Origin: Paenibacillus sp. MAHUQ-63
GTDB taxonomy: Bacteria > Bacillota > Bacilli > Paenibacillales > NBRC-103111
Assembly: GCF_028765165.1 (NCBI RefSeq)
Contig: NZ_JARADB010000003.1
Coordinates: forward strand, 186,001-250,000
DNA: 64,000 bases
Direction of reading: 5' to 3'
Within the stretch, counting starts at the first letter, position 1, and each line of letters opens with the position of its first letter. Positions 43,311 to 52,331 of the stretch are shown here, one piece after another. A model generated the notes under the pieces. It worked only from the letters and a program-made list of their open reading frames with translations. It ran no database searches and was not told the origin of the DNA. The position numbers and the translations under genes were made by a program.

Positions 43311-44879
43311 TTATCCCTTGCGGGAAGTTAGCTTCGCTTGGGTGAACAGCAGCAGGTAGTCATACCCGCCGGCTTTGGAATCCGTACCCGACATGTTGAA
43401 TCCGCCGAACGGGTGTACGCCGACCAAAGCGCCCGTGCATTTGCGGTTGATGTACAAATTGCCGCAATGAACCGTATCCAGCGCTTCCGCGATACGCTCC
43501 TCGTCCGTGGAGAAGTACGAGCCCGTCAAGCCGAACTCCGTATCGTTGTACATCGCGATCGCTTCTCGCCAATCTTTCGCTTTGGCCAAAGCAAGCACAG
43601 GCCCGAAAATTTCCTCCTGCATGATACGGGCTTTACCGCTCACATCGCCGAACACCGTCGGCTGAATGTAGTAGCCGTTGCCTTCCGCTTTGCCGCCGCC
43701 AGCCAGCAGCGTACCTTCGGTTTTGCCGACTTCGATATAGTCCAGAATCCGCTCATACGAAGTTTGGTCGATGACCGGGCCTGCCGCGAAGTTCAGCTCA
43801 GGCAGTCCGCTTTGCAGACGGTTCGTAAGCGCAACGACTTTCTCCGCTACTTCATCGTACACGGATTCTACGATGATCGCGCGGGAACCCGCGGAGCACT
43901 TCTGGCCCTGGAAGCCAAAAGCCGAGGCTACGATCGCCGCAGCGGCTGCGTCCAGATCTGCCGTTTCGTCCACCACGATGCCGTCTTTGCCGCCCATCTC
44001 CGCGACCACGCGCTTAATCCAGATTTGACCCGGAGCCGTGTCCGCAGCCAGCTTGTTAATCCGCAGTCCGACTTCTTTGGAGCCTGTGAAAGAGATGAAA
44101 CGCGTCTTCGGATGCGTCGTCAAGTAGTCGCCGACTTCCGCGCCGCTGCCCGGGATGAAGTTGATTACGCCTGCAGGCAGCCCCACTTCTTCCATCAGCG
44201 CAACGAATTTGTGCGCAATGACCGGCGTCGTCGATGCCGGCTTCAGCAATACGGTGTTCCCGGAGACGACAGCGGCCATCGTCATTCCCACACAAATCGC
44301 CAACGGGAAATTCCATGGAGGAATAATGACGCCGACGCCAAGCGGAATGTACGTAAGCCGATTGTTCTCGCCCGGAATTTTGACCAGCGGCTGCGTTTCG
44401 TTGATTTCACTCAAACGAATCATTTCACGCGCATAGAACTCGATGAAATCGATCGCTTCCGCCGTATCCACATCGGCTTCGACGTAGTTTTTGCCGGACT
44501 CCAGCAGCATGAGCGCCGAGAATTCATGTTTGCGCGCGCGCATCAATGCCGCCGCTTTGAATAAGTACTCTGCGCGCTCTCTGGCAGGCACCTTTTTCCA
44601 CGTTTCGAAAGTTTCCAGGGCGACGCCCATCGCTTTCTCAGCCAGCGCCTTGTCTGCTTTGCTCACATAACCGATCACCTCATCCACATTGCCAGGATTA
44701 ATGGAGGTAATTTTCGCTTCCGTCGTCACTTTCTCTTGGCCGATATAGAGCGGATATTCGCGGCCCAGCTCTTGCTTTACTTTGCGGATAGCCGCTTGCA
44801 TCGCCTGTTTATTTTCCTCAAGACTGAAATCTGTGAATGGCTCATTCGCGTACGGTCCTACTTGTGTAAAGGTTGTCAT
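43311..44879 (-). CDS. pruA: 1-pyrroline-5-carboxylate dehydrogenase (RocA/PutC type)
   Basis: 522 residues, the length of B. subtilis RocA/PutC (515). Aldehyde dehydrogenase core: [15 protein letters not shown] (NAD loop), general base Glu in [13 protein letters not shown], catalytic Cys in [13 protein letters not shown], and [12 protein letters not shown]. Oxidises glutamate semialdehyde/P5C to glutamate with NAD. Second gene of the put operon, 27 bases after proline dehydrogenase; GAGGAG ribosome site. Confidence 0.96.
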   Translation of the reverse strand: MTTFTQVGPYANEPFTDFSLEENKQAMQAAIRKVKQELGREYPLYIGQEKVTTEAKITSINPGNVDEVIGYVSKADKALAEKAMGVALETFETWKKVPARERAEYLFKAAALMRARKHEFSALMLLESGKNYVEADVDTAEAIDFIEFYAREMIRLSEINETQPLVKIPGENNRLTYIPLGVGVIIPPWNFPLAICVGMTMAAVVSGNTVLLKPASTTPVIAHKFVALMEEVGLPAGVINFIPGSGAEVGDYLTTHPKTRFISFTGSKEVGLRINKLAADTAPGQIWIKRVVAEMGGKDGIVVDETADLDAAAAAIVASAFGFQGQKCSAGSRAIIVESVYDEVAEKVVALTNRLQSGLPELNFAAGPVIDQTSYERILDYIEVGKTEGTLLAGGGKAEGNGYYIQPTVFGDVSGKARIMQEEIFGPVLALAKAKDWREAIAMYNDTEFGLTGSYFSTDEERIAEALDTVHCGNLYINRKCTGALVGVHPFGGFNMSGTDSKAGGYDYLLLFTQAKLTSRKG

Positions 44880-44906
44880 ATCATTTCTCCTCTCCGAATG
44901 GGAAGC

Positions 44907-45821
44907 TTATTTAAACATATTTTTAAGAACGAACCAGACGTTGGCCGGACGTTCCGCTAACCTTCTCATGAAGTAACCGAACCAATCTACGCCATATGGA
45001 ACATAAATGCGGACACGGTAACCTTCTTTCACCAATTGCTTCTGAAGCTCCTCACAAATGCCATACAGCATCTGGAACTCGAATTGATCTCCGGAAATGC
45101 CGTTCTGGCGGGCAAAATCTTTGGTAAACTCAATAATGGCCGCATCGTGACTGGCAACCGCCGTGTAGTGGCCGTTCAGCAGATGCTTTTGGATAATTTT
45201 CTTATAGTTTTCATCGACATCGCTTTTTTCCGGAAAGGCAACCTGCGGGGATTCCTTGTACGCCCCTTTCACCAGACGCAAATTGGCGCCAAGCTCGTGC
45301 AGATCGTCCATATCCTTCATCGTGCGGTACAAGTAGGCTTGAATGACGATGCCCACGTTGTCGTACTCTTGGCGTAGCTCGCGGTAAATGTCGAGGGAAA
45401 CCTGGCAATGCGCATAATCTTCCATATCGATCCGGACAAAATTGCCATGCATGCGGGCACGGTCGAGAATGCGTTTCATATTGCTGACACATAGTTCTTT
45501 GCTTATATCTAATCCAAGCGAGGTCATTTTCAGAGATAAATTGGAGGTCACGCCAGACTCCGCAATCGCGTCCAGCGTTTGGATGCACATCTCGGCGGAT
45601 TCAATTGCTTCCGCTTCACTGAACACAAATTCGCCCAGATGGTCGAGCGTCGCGATCCGGCCATCCTGGTTCAGGTTGCGCACAGCCGCGATCGACTGCC
45701 CGATCGTCTCGCCGGCGACGAAACGTGCGGCCCCGAAGCGTAAACCGTATCTTTTGGCCAGTCGGTTAGCGGTTCTGCTTTTGCCTAAAGATTGAAACAT
45801 ATTTCTCATCATAAGTTCCAT
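44907..45821 (-). CDS. putB: Proline dehydrogenase (monofunctional, PutB/FadM type)
   Basis: 304 residues, FAD-dependent beta/alpha barrel of the short Bacillus-type proline dehydrogenases. Conserved parts: SLKMTSLGLDIS, FVRIDMEDYAHC, QAYLYRT, ANLRLVKGAYKE, ASHDAAIIEF and the final YVPYGVDWFGYFMRRLAERP with its substrate-binding Arg residues. Converts proline to P5C and passes electrons to the membrane. GGGGGA precedes the ATG. The promoter region is shared with a divergent regulator and bears TTGTACA-type sites. Confidence 0.95.
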   Translation of the reverse strand: MELMMRNMFQSLGKSRTANRLAKRYGLRFGAARFVAGETIGQSIAAVRNLNQDGRIATLDHLGEFVFSEAEAIESAEMCIQTLDAIAESGVTSNLSLKMTSLGLDISKELCVSNMKRILDRARMHGNFVRIDMEDYAHCQVSLDIYRELRQEYDNVGIVIQAYLYRTMKDMDDLHELGANLRLVKGAYKESPQVAFPEKSDVDENYKKIIQKHLLNGHYTAVASHDAAIIEFTKDFARQNGISGDQFEFQMLYGICEELQKQLVKEGYRVRIYVPYGVDWFGYFMRRLAERPANVWFVLKNMFK

Positions 45822-45840
45822 GTGTATTCCCCCAAAGGAA

Positions 45841-45940
45841 TTTGTACAGTAGTGTTTAATTTATGATCTCATTGTACACTAATATTCATATTTTGAACAC
45901 TATTTGTTTATGTGTGTATTTTTCATGATTTTGTACACAT
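45841..45940. promoter_or_regulatory. put promoter with four TTGTACA-like sites
   Basis: Sites TTTGTACAGTA (45841), TTGTACACTAA (45872), TTTTGAACACTA (45891) and TTTTGTACACAT (45929). On the minus strand a weak sigma-A promoter TGTTCA-17-TACAAT lies exactly on the second and third sites. I find no sigma-54 element (TGGCAC-N5-TTGCW). The layout suggests an operator cluster for a dimeric regulator. Confidence 0.55.
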
Positions 45941-45985
45941 TGCTGCGGCTATACCTTATCATACTCGCCCGCCCCTCCCGACGTG

Positions 45986-46014
45986 TTGAATCACTTTCAT
46001 GTTCATGGTAAATT
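45986..46014 (+). promoter_or_regulatory. Promoter of the put regulator gene
   Basis: TTGAAT, 17 bases, TAAATT, about 35 bases before the ATG. Confidence 0.5.
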
Positions 46015-46048
46015 TAAGTGAAAAACGATTCGGCATAAGAGGTACATT

Positions 46049-47782
46049 ATGTTCAAAAATGAACACTTTCCGTTGAACCCTACATTTGTAATATTACCGA
46101 TAGACGCGACAATCCAAGAAGTATCCTCCTATTTACAAGAACAGACGGCGGTAATCGCCCGGCAGGATTCGCAGACTTATTTGTTTATACCGGAAGATGA
46201 CGTCTTGTTGCCTGCCCTATCCACTAAGAACATTCAAGACTTGCTCGAGATGAGCTCCTATTTCCGGGCAGACACGATTCAAATGGATGAAACCGCACGA
46301 ACGGTGTTCCCTGAGCTGCCGGTCCCGTCGTCATCGCATCGCCCTCTCGTGATCAAGGATAAGGCAGGAAATATTCGGGGATACTCCACATTAACCGATT
46401 TATTGAACACGGCCTCCAATGAGCTTCACAAATGGTCCTCCTACTTCCATGCACTTGCAGACACGGTAACGGATGCCGTAACCGTCGTGGATCGCGAAGG
46501 GGCCGTCATTTGCTGGAATCCTGTCGCTGCGGATTTGTATCAGCTGCCTGCATCCGACATCATCGGGAAACGGATTGGCGAGCACTTCGACGTCGAGACG
46601 CTCATGGTTCTTAAAATTTTGGATGAAGGCCGCCTGATCCGCAATACGTACCACCGTCCTCGCCCCGAGACGCATGTCCTCATTAACGCTTCCCCTATTC
46701 GCAATGCCAAGGGGGACATTATCGGCGGAATTGCAACGGAGCAGGATATTACGCAGCTTGTGCGATTGAACGAACAATTGACCGCGGCGGACTCTTTCGG
46801 AATCCCGTTCCGGGAGCAGACTGAAGATTTGTTCACCTTGATCAAAGGAAAAGGCCCTGCGATCGGCAAGGTCATTCAATGGGCCAAAAAAGTCGCCTCA
46901 ACGGAGACACCGATTCTGTTGATAGGTGAAACGGGTGTCGGCAAAGAGCAGCTGGCGCACATCATTCACCGGTCCAGCTCGCGGGCCGAGCATCCTTTTC
47001 TTACGATCAACTGCGGCATCGTGCCCGCCGGCATATTGGAGACGGAGCTATTCGGGTATCAAGGCGGAGCCTTCACCGGAACCGAGACGGGACAGCCTGG
47101 CAAGCTTGAGCAGGCGAAAGACGGAACGTTATTTATCAATGAAGTTGAGAAGCTTCCTTGGGAATTACAAGCCAAGCTTTTCCACTACATCACGCAGCAA
47201 ACGATCACGCGCTCAGGCGGGACGCAGCCGATCCGTGTCCGCACGCGGATCATCATCGCCACAACGGAAGACTTATCCGCCAAGCTGGCTGCGCAAGAGT
47301 TCCGGGCTGATTTGTACTATGCGCTCAATGTCATTTCGATTCGAATTCCCCCTCTGCGCGATCGAACGGAAGACATCCCAGCCATGGTTCATATGTATTT
47401 GAAACAGTTTGCCATGCAGTACCAGAAGCCGGTACCGGCGCTGACACCGGAGGTTAATCTTGCATTCGCCAATTACAGTTGGCCGGGCAATATTCAGGAG
47501 CTCAAGAACGTCATTGAACGAAGTGTCATCCTGTGCGATGAGGATCTGATCACCTTGGAGCACCTGCCGCCCGCCTTGCAAAGCGGCCAGCCTTCTCTAG
47601 CCGCTTCGGAGGGAGAGTCTGCCGCGATGATTTTGAAAGCCAAAGTGTCCGAAGAAGACGAAATGATACTAATTGAAGAAGCGCTGGCCAAGACCGCCGG
47701 GAACAAAAGCGCAGCGGCCAAGCTGCTCGGCATCTCGCGCGGAACCTTGTACAATAAGATGAAAGAGTATCAGATGGAATAA
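46049..47782 (+). CDS. PAS / AAA+ / Fis-type regulator with degenerate sigma-54 activator motifs
   Basis: 577 residues. N-terminal part of unknown fold, PAS domain (about 140-245), AAA+ domain (about 265-505) with intact Walker A GETGVGKE (293-300), and a Fis-type HTH at the end (NKSAAAKLLGISRGTLYNKM). It looks like RocR-type enhancer-binding proteins, yet three positions are changed: the sigma-54 loop GAFTGA is GAFTGT (340-345), the Walker B Asp is Asn 364 (LFINEVE), and the second Arg finger (YYRL) is Ala 425 (YYAL). Divergent from the proline operon, so a proline-responsive regulator is likely. With no sigma-54 promoter seen, it may act on sigma-A promoters, as TyrR does. Ends at a strong terminator. 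Confidence 0.85.
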   Translation: MFKNEHFPLNPTFVILPIDATIQEVSSYLQEQTAVIARQDSQTYLFIPEDDVLLPALSTKNIQDLLEMSSYFRADTIQMDETARTVFPELPVPSSSHRPLVIKDKAGNIRGYSTLTDLLNTASNELHKWSSYFHALADTVTDAVTVVDREGAVICWNPVAADLYQLPASDIIGKRIGEHFDVETLMVLKILDEGRLIRNTYHRPRPETHVLINASPIRNAKGDIIGGIATEQDITQLVRLNEQLTAADSFGIPFREQTEDLFTLIKGKGPAIGKVIQWAKKVASTETPILLIGETGVGKEQLAHIIHRSSSRAEHPFLTINCGIVPAGILETELFGYQGGAFTGTETGQPGKLEQAKDGTLFINEVEKLPWELQAKLFHYITQQTITRSGGTQPIRVRTRIIIATTEDLSAKLAAQEFRADLYYALNVISIRIPPLRDRTEDIPAMVHMYLKQFAMQYQKPVPALTPEVNLAFANYSWPGNIQELKNVIERSVILCDEDLITLEHLPPALQSGQPSLAASEGESAAMILKAKVSEEDEMILIEEALAKTAGNKSAAAKLLGISRGTLYNKMKEYQME

Positions 47783-47784
47783 CA

Positions 47785-47822
47785 AAAATCCCTTTCTACA
47801 ACTGCGTAGAAAGGGATTTCTT
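47785..47822. terminator. Bidirectional terminator
   Basis: AAATCCCTTTCTAC, loop AACTGC, GTAGAAAGGGATTT between convergent genes. Confidence 0.9.
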
Positions 47823-48489
47823 ATTGGCACGCCCTGCCCAGCGTGAATCGGACAAAAGACAAAGTCTCGCGGCTTACATCCAGCTCCATTCCCCGGCGCC
47901 ATGCCAGGGCTTGCCGGATCAACGCTTCCCACGCTTCCCCGTATTTGCCCATCGCCCACTTGCCTGCGGCCGGTTTGGAAGCGACAAGTCCCGTATCCAT
48001 CGTGTACAAGCATCTGCACATCGTCAATATCGCATAGGCTTGGTACTCGCTTGTGCCAAGGCGCGATGCGTCTTTCAACAAGGGGGCCCACCATTCCTGC
48101 AAAATGCTGCGCGCCGCCCACCGAAGCTCCTCCGCTGTAACCGGGGCGATTAGCGAATCCGGCGCCGGGCCGCAGAGCGTGATGCCATATCCGCGAATAA
48201 TCGCACGCTGAATGATCCAATCGCTGCCGTGCCCATCGACACCGAAGCTGCCGTCACAGCGCAGCGCCGGGTGCCGGCAATGCTGCGGATCATACCGCTT
48301 AAGCGAAGCTTGCGGGATGTAGGACCCCTCCATGTGTTCTGCCGCAGGGAAACCTTGCGAACGAAGCTCGTCATGCATATGAGCCAGAGCCGTTCGCTGG
48401 GCTGCTTGCAGCTCGCTGCGGGTGACACCCAGGAAATCGACATCGCTCGTCTCCGGATGGTAATCTCCCAATGCCAGCGATCCGTGCAC
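47821..48489 (-). CDS. Aminoglycoside nucleotidyltransferase-like protein, 5' end unclear
   Basis: Nucleotidyltransferase fold with HGSLALGDYHPETSDVDFLG (GS and DxD metal site) and an AadA/DUF4111-like helical C-terminal half (GKWAMGKYGEAWEALIRQAL). Family members adenylylate spectinomycin/streptomycin-like drugs, but many chromosomal relatives are uncharacterised. The first codon given is a GTG directly before HGS. The frame continues upstream with family-like residues (KPTLYPDVNDLLDQLLQ) to the stop codon of the preceding dioxygenase gene without any ATG, GTG or TTG. Another frame has an ATG at 48617 behind no clear ribosome site. Either a one-base frameshift or a rare start codon (ATC near 48594, behind AGGAAAGGGTGG) is implied. 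Confidence 0.65.
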   Translation of the reverse strand: MHGSLALGDYHPETSDVDFLGVTRSELQAAQRTALAHMHDELRSQGFPAAEHMEGSYIPQASLKRYDPQHCRHPALRCDGSFGVDGHGSDWIIQRAIIRGYGITLCGPAPDSLIAPVTAEELRWAARSILQEWWAPLLKDASRLGTSEYQAYAILTMCRCLYTMDTGLVASKPAAGKWAMGKYGEAWEALIRQALAWRRGMELDVSRETLSFVRFTLGRACQ

Positions 48490-48627
48490 ATAGAGACCGA
48501 CCAGATCTTGCGCGAGAATGCGCTGTGTCCCCTGCAGCAGCTGATCTAGCAGATCATTAACGTCGGGATAGAGCGTTGGTTTCTCGTTTCGGATACACGA
48601 ACCACCCTTTCCTGCATGGTACCAATA

Positions 48628-49440
48628 TTATTTCTGATAAACGACCGGGAAGCTCTCGCCCGACATAAGTTCGCCCGGAGCGACATGAATGTGAGGTTCC
48701 ATCGGGTGTCCGCCTGTCGGCGAATAATACGTGTGACCCGGCATATAGTGAACCGCAATCGCTCTGCGCTTGCGATCGGAGCGGTTGTTCGGGCTGCCAT
48801 GCCACGTTAGCGAGTGATGATAGCCGACCTGCCCTTTTTTAATTTCAAAAGGAATCGCTTCCACTTTAGCCCCTTCAGGCAGCAGCTCAGGTTGTCTGTG
48901 TACCGGCATGAAATCGTCGCTGCTGCTCAAATATTTCTGATGGTTGCCCCATTTATGGCTGCCCGGCACCATCCACATACAGCCGTTCTCAATGACGGCA
49001 TCGTCAAGCGCAACCCATGCGCTGATCAGGTCTGCCGGCTGAATGACCGGCCAAAGCGGATGATCTTGATGCCAGTGCGTCGGTCCGCCCGTCACCGGCG
49101 GTTTATATTGAATCTGATCGTGCCAGATCCGCAGCGTGTCCGTGCGGCACAATTGGGCAACCTCCTCACAAATTCTCTGATTCGCTGCATGCTGCAAATA
49201 CACGTCGCTAGCCATCCAAATATTCACAATCTGAACGACCGTTTCCTTCTTCGTTATCGTCATCCCATAATGGGAGTTGTCGAGCATATTTCGGTTGAGG
49301 ATTGGCTTTTTGACAGATTTCCCTTCCATCACATTATCCAGTTCTTCCCGGAGCGTCTCCACTTCCGCATCGGATAATACGACATCGCCCTTAAGAAACC
49401 CCAATTCATCGAATTGTTTGATCTGCTCTTGTGATAGCAT
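48628..49440 (-). CDS. Phytanoyl-CoA dioxygenase (PhyH) family protein
   Basis: 270 residues. Fe(II) ligands HxD at His 124/Asp 126 (THWHQDHPLW) and a distal His in SLTWHGSPNN, with Arg residues after it (RSDRKRRAIAVHYMPGHTYY) for 2-oxoglutarate. Oxygen-dependent hydroxylase of the cytoplasm; substrate unknown. Many Paenibacillus-type PhyH proteins sit in sugar-use loci. Divergent from the NHL propeller gene and upstream of the nucleotidyltransferase. Confidence 0.88.
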   Translation of the reverse strand: MLSQEQIKQFDELGFLKGDVVLSDAEVETLREELDNVMEGKSVKKPILNRNMLDNSHYGMTITKKETVVQIVNIWMASDVYLQHAANQRICEEVAQLCRTDTLRIWHDQIQYKPPVTGGPTHWHQDHPLWPVIQPADLISAWVALDDAVIENGCMWMVPGSHKWGNHQKYLSSSDDFMPVHRQPELLPEGAKVEAIPFEIKKGQVGYHHSLTWHGSPNNRSDRKRRAIAVHYMPGHTYYSPTGGHPMEPHIHVAPGELMSGESFPVVYQK

Positions 49441-49625
49441 GATTGATTCCTCCTCGCTTGGTATATCTTTATTGTACGGTCAGCCGGCTCATCCGTCGTT
49501 AGAGATTTCCAACCTGAAATTGCACTTATCACAGAAAATCAAAACTTCTCCATTTAACCGACCTATTTGGGGAAGGCATGGTGTATGATGATAAAGTAGC
49601 TTGTCAACCATGAAGGAGGTTTCAT

Positions 49626-50558
49626 ATGTCTGAGCAGCTTATCATTGGAAGCGCTTCACATCTTTATGCGGTGCAAGAAGGCTGGGGCCAATTGCCGTTG
49701 AACATTCAATACGGGTACACGCACGGCATCTGTGTGGACGATGAAGATCGCGTTTATGTGCATCACACGGGGAAAGAATCGGTTGTTGTGTTTGACAAAG
49801 AAGGCAACTTCCTTACTTCCTGGGGCAGCGAGTTCGAGGGCGGGGCACACGGCTTTTATTTGCATCGCAATTCCGACGGCCAGCAGCATCTCTATTTCGC
49901 GGACACCAAACGGGCAAGTGTTGTAAAAACAACATTAACCGGAGAAGTCCTTCTCCGCATTTCGCCGCCGGACCGTCCGGATTTGTACGATGAAGAGAGA
50001 AAATATGTACCGACCGATGTATGCGTGGCGCCGAACGGCGACATTTATGTGGCAGACGGCTATGGCCAGTCTTATGTGCATCACTACAATGCCGAAGGCG
50101 CGTATATCCGCTCTTGGGGCGGGTCAGGGTCCGAACCGGGCAAGCTATCGTCGCCACACGGCATCTCCGTCAACCTGCGCGGAGAAACGCCGGAGTTGTA
50201 CATAGCGGACCGCAGTAACAACCGGATTCAAGTGTTCTCTTTGGAAGGCGAGCATCTTCGCTTCGTTGAGCATAACCTGGATCTCCCGTGCTCCTTCTAC
50301 TTCTTCGGCGATGAAGTATATTTGCCCGATTTGCACAGCAGGGTGACCATTCTGGATCATAATGACCGCTTGATCACACACTTAGGTGAAGATCAACAAG
50401 CGTATAAGCAGCAAGGTTGGCCTAACCTGCCCAAAGGCTACTACCGCCCGGACCGCTTCAGCTCACCGCATGGCGTCTGCGTGGATTCCCAAGGCAATGT
50501 GTATGTGGCGGAATGGATTTCCGACGGCCGGGTGACGAAGCTCGTAAGGCAGCGGTAG
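49626..50558 (+). CDS. NHL-repeat beta-propeller protein
   Basis: 310 residues, no signal peptide. Six-bladed propeller made of NHL-type repeats: YGYTHGICVDDEDRVYVHHT, PTDVCVAPNGDIYVADGYG, SSPHGISVNLRGETPELYIAD and SSPHGVCVDSQGNVYVAEW. Similar to the lyase part of peptidylglycine amidating enzymes and SMP-30-like proteins, but catalytic residues cannot be judged. GAAGGAGG precedes the ATG. Role unknown; a sugar-acid lactonase or a binding scaffold are both possible. Confidence 0.85.
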   Translation: MSEQLIIGSASHLYAVQEGWGQLPLNIQYGYTHGICVDDEDRVYVHHTGKESVVVFDKEGNFLTSWGSEFEGGAHGFYLHRNSDGQQHLYFADTKRASVVKTTLTGEVLLRISPPDRPDLYDEERKYVPTDVCVAPNGDIYVADGYGQSYVHHYNAEGAYIRSWGGSGSEPGKLSSPHGISVNLRGETPELYIADRSNNRIQVFSLEGEHLRFVEHNLDLPCSFYFFGDEVYLPDLHSRVTILDHNDRLITHLGEDQQAYKQQGWPNLPKGYYRPDRFSSPHGVCVDSQGNVYVAEWISDGRVTKLVRQR

Positions 50559-50632
50559 AGGTGCGCAGCGGCACTGGTGCGGCGGCGGGAGCGACCGGCG
50601 AGTCTGGTGAGGCTGCCGGACTGAGCGAAACG

Positions 50633-50666
50633 AAAAACAGGAGCCCATCGGCTCCTGTTTTATTTG
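50633..50666 (+). terminator. Terminator of the NHL propeller gene
   Basis: AAAACAGGAGCC, loop CATC, GGCTCCTGTTTTATTT. Confidence 0.9.
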
Positions 50667-50851
50667 CTAACGGACACAGCGGCCGTTATTTGCCCATTAG
50701 GCGGTACGTTTCGGCTCTAACGGACAGCAGAGGCCTTATTTGGCCGATTTCGGGGCGAAATCAGGCCCATATGAGCAAATAACGGCACCAGTGTCCGTTA
50801 CATTTTCACAGAGGTCCTTATTCACCGAATAAGAACCTCTGTGTCCGTTAG
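50667..50851. repeat. Composite palindromic intergenic element (CTAACGGACA...TGTCCGTTAG)
   Basis: Two CTAACGGACA arms (50667 and about 50717) and two TGTCCGTTA arms, with inner TTATTTGGCC/GGCC..AAATAACGG pairs and a perfect-looking hairpin ACAGAGGTCCTTATTC-ACC-GAATAAGAACCTCTGT at about 50812-50844. Same family as the element at 26.9 kb. Fills most of the 350-base gap before the sulfatase gene; no gene seen here. Confidence 0.8.
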
Positions 50852-50910
50852 CGGCGCCCGGAACCTCGCCTTCGCATAGAATCACCGGCAAGGCGCACGT
50901 TCCCGGAACG

Positions 50911-52326
50911 CTAAGCCTTCCGCCCCTCCAGCAGCTGCCCCCGCATCCACTCATTCCGCACGATCCCATCGCCGTCCGCCAGCAGGATGTGATACAGCCG
51001 CTTGCGCAGCTCGGCGGTAATCCGCCGGCTCCCCGGATGCCCGATCACATTATGCAGCTCATGCGGATCGCTGCGCAAATCGTAGAGCTCATCGACATCC
51101 GTGCAGTTCCACACATACTTCCACTCGCGGGTGCGGATCATCCGCTGGGTGAACAAACCGAACTGGGCGCCATTGAATGAGGCGACCACTTCATCCCGCC
51201 ACTGATCCGGCTCGGCGCCTTGCAGCAGCGGCAGCAAGGACTCCCCGTGCAGCCGGTCACCGCCGCCCTCCGGCAAGCCGGCGCCGGCGATGGCCAGCAT
51301 CGTCGGCGGCAGGTCGAGCAGGTTGTAGACGAAACGCTCGCAGCGGCTGCCCGGAGCAACAACGCCCGGCCATCTGACGATCAGCGGCACCTTCACAACA
51401 TCCTCGTAGAGCACATAATGCTTATCCAGCATACGGTGCCCGCCGCACATATCCCCGTGATCGGTCGTGAACACGACAACCGTATCCCCGCCCTGCCCCA
51501 GCGCGTCCAGCTCCGCGAGCAGCTTGCCCACGGCATCGTCCAATTGCGAGATAACCGCATAATACCGCGCCACGATCGGTGCCCAGTCCGGCCATTCATA
51601 ATGCTCAATGCCCCAGTTCCGCAGCTGCTGCTTCTGAATGTACGGCTTATCCGCGAACGTCTCGCCGAAGCTTCCCCATTCAGGGATGCTATCCGGAGTA
51701 TACATCGCAGCGAACTCGGCGGCAGGCCGGCATGGCAGATGCGGCTCCTGGAAATTGACGCGCAGCTGCCACGGACCGTCCGTTGCGGCTAACTGCCGCA
51801 TAAGCCCGCAGGCCATTTCCGCGGTTTTATGCGTACGCGTATCCGCAAGCGGAAGCGGATCCGTTTCACCGAAGTAACCGGCTTTGTAGGCAAGCTCCGG
51901 ATACCGCTCTTTGAGCAGCTTACGATAGCGGTCGTCGCTCGATACGTAATACGTATAACCGTAGTGTGTCGGGTCAAATGACGGGTGCACATCCCATTTC
52001 CCGATATAGCCGTTGACATAACCGGCATCATGCACAGAACGCGCCCACGAGAAATTCGTGGGCGCCAGCGCGCCGACCTGCAGACCTAATGAATAGTTCC
52101 ACAAGCCTCCGAACGATTCAGGCCGTCTGCCGCAAACGAATGACTGCCTCGCCGGGCCGCAGATGGGGATATGATTATACGCATTCTCAAACCACATTCC
52201 CCCGGCGGCAAGACTGTCGAGGTGTGGTGTCTGCACAGGCGCAAGTCCGCTGTAGCCAAGACAATCATAGCGCAGCTGATCGGCCATAATCACTAGCAGA
52301 TTCGGTTGTTTGACCGGTTCCGTCAC
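50911..52326 (-). CDS. Sulfatase (Cys-type, formylglycine-dependent)
   Basis: 471 residues. PF00884-type fold: metal site VIMADQLRYDCLGY, FGly motif CGPAR at 56-60 (Cys 56, maturable to formylglycine) followed by CGRRPE, and VVFTTDHGDMCGGH. No signal peptide, so it should act on imported substrate in the cytoplasm. Hydrolyses a sulfate ester, probably of a sugar. Starts at GTG with GGAGG eight bases upstream, five bases after the previous gene's stop. A sulfatase-maturing enzyme is not in the window. Third gene of the cysC-sulfatase-sulfatase unit. Confidence 0.92.
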   Translation of the reverse strand: MTEPVKQPNLLVIMADQLRYDCLGYSGLAPVQTPHLDSLAAGGMWFENAYNHIPICGPARQSFVCGRRPESFGGLWNYSLGLQVGALAPTNFSWARSVHDAGYVNGYIGKWDVHPSFDPTHYGYTYYVSSDDRYRKLLKERYPELAYKAGYFGETDPLPLADTRTHKTAEMACGLMRQLAATDGPWQLRVNFQEPHLPCRPAAEFAAMYTPDSIPEWGSFGETFADKPYIQKQQLRNWGIEHYEWPDWAPIVARYYAVISQLDDAVGKLLAELDALGQGGDTVVVFTTDHGDMCGGHRMLDKHYVLYEDVVKVPLIVRWPGVVAPGSRCERFVYNLLDLPPTMLAIAGAGLPEGGGDRLHGESLLPLLQGAEPDQWRDEVVASFNGAQFGLFTQRMIRTREWKYVWNCTDVDELYDLRSDPHELHNVIGHPGSRRITAELRKRLYHILLADGDGIVRNEWMRGQLLEGRKA

Positions 52327-52331
52327 CCTCG

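Noticed and set aside
42265-43331. Open frames on the plus strand through the repeat array, coding for repeated SGNTIRYF...GGGCGNVIPYFAIIPS-like peptides
   Set aside because: The frames arise because some units are multiples of three long; they have no ribosome sites, differ between units, and shift frame at the 247-base steps. Best explained by the non-coding repeat.
43338-44564. 408-codon plus-strand open frame
   Set aside because: Antisense shadow of P5C dehydrogenase, rich in Arg/His as expected of such shadows.
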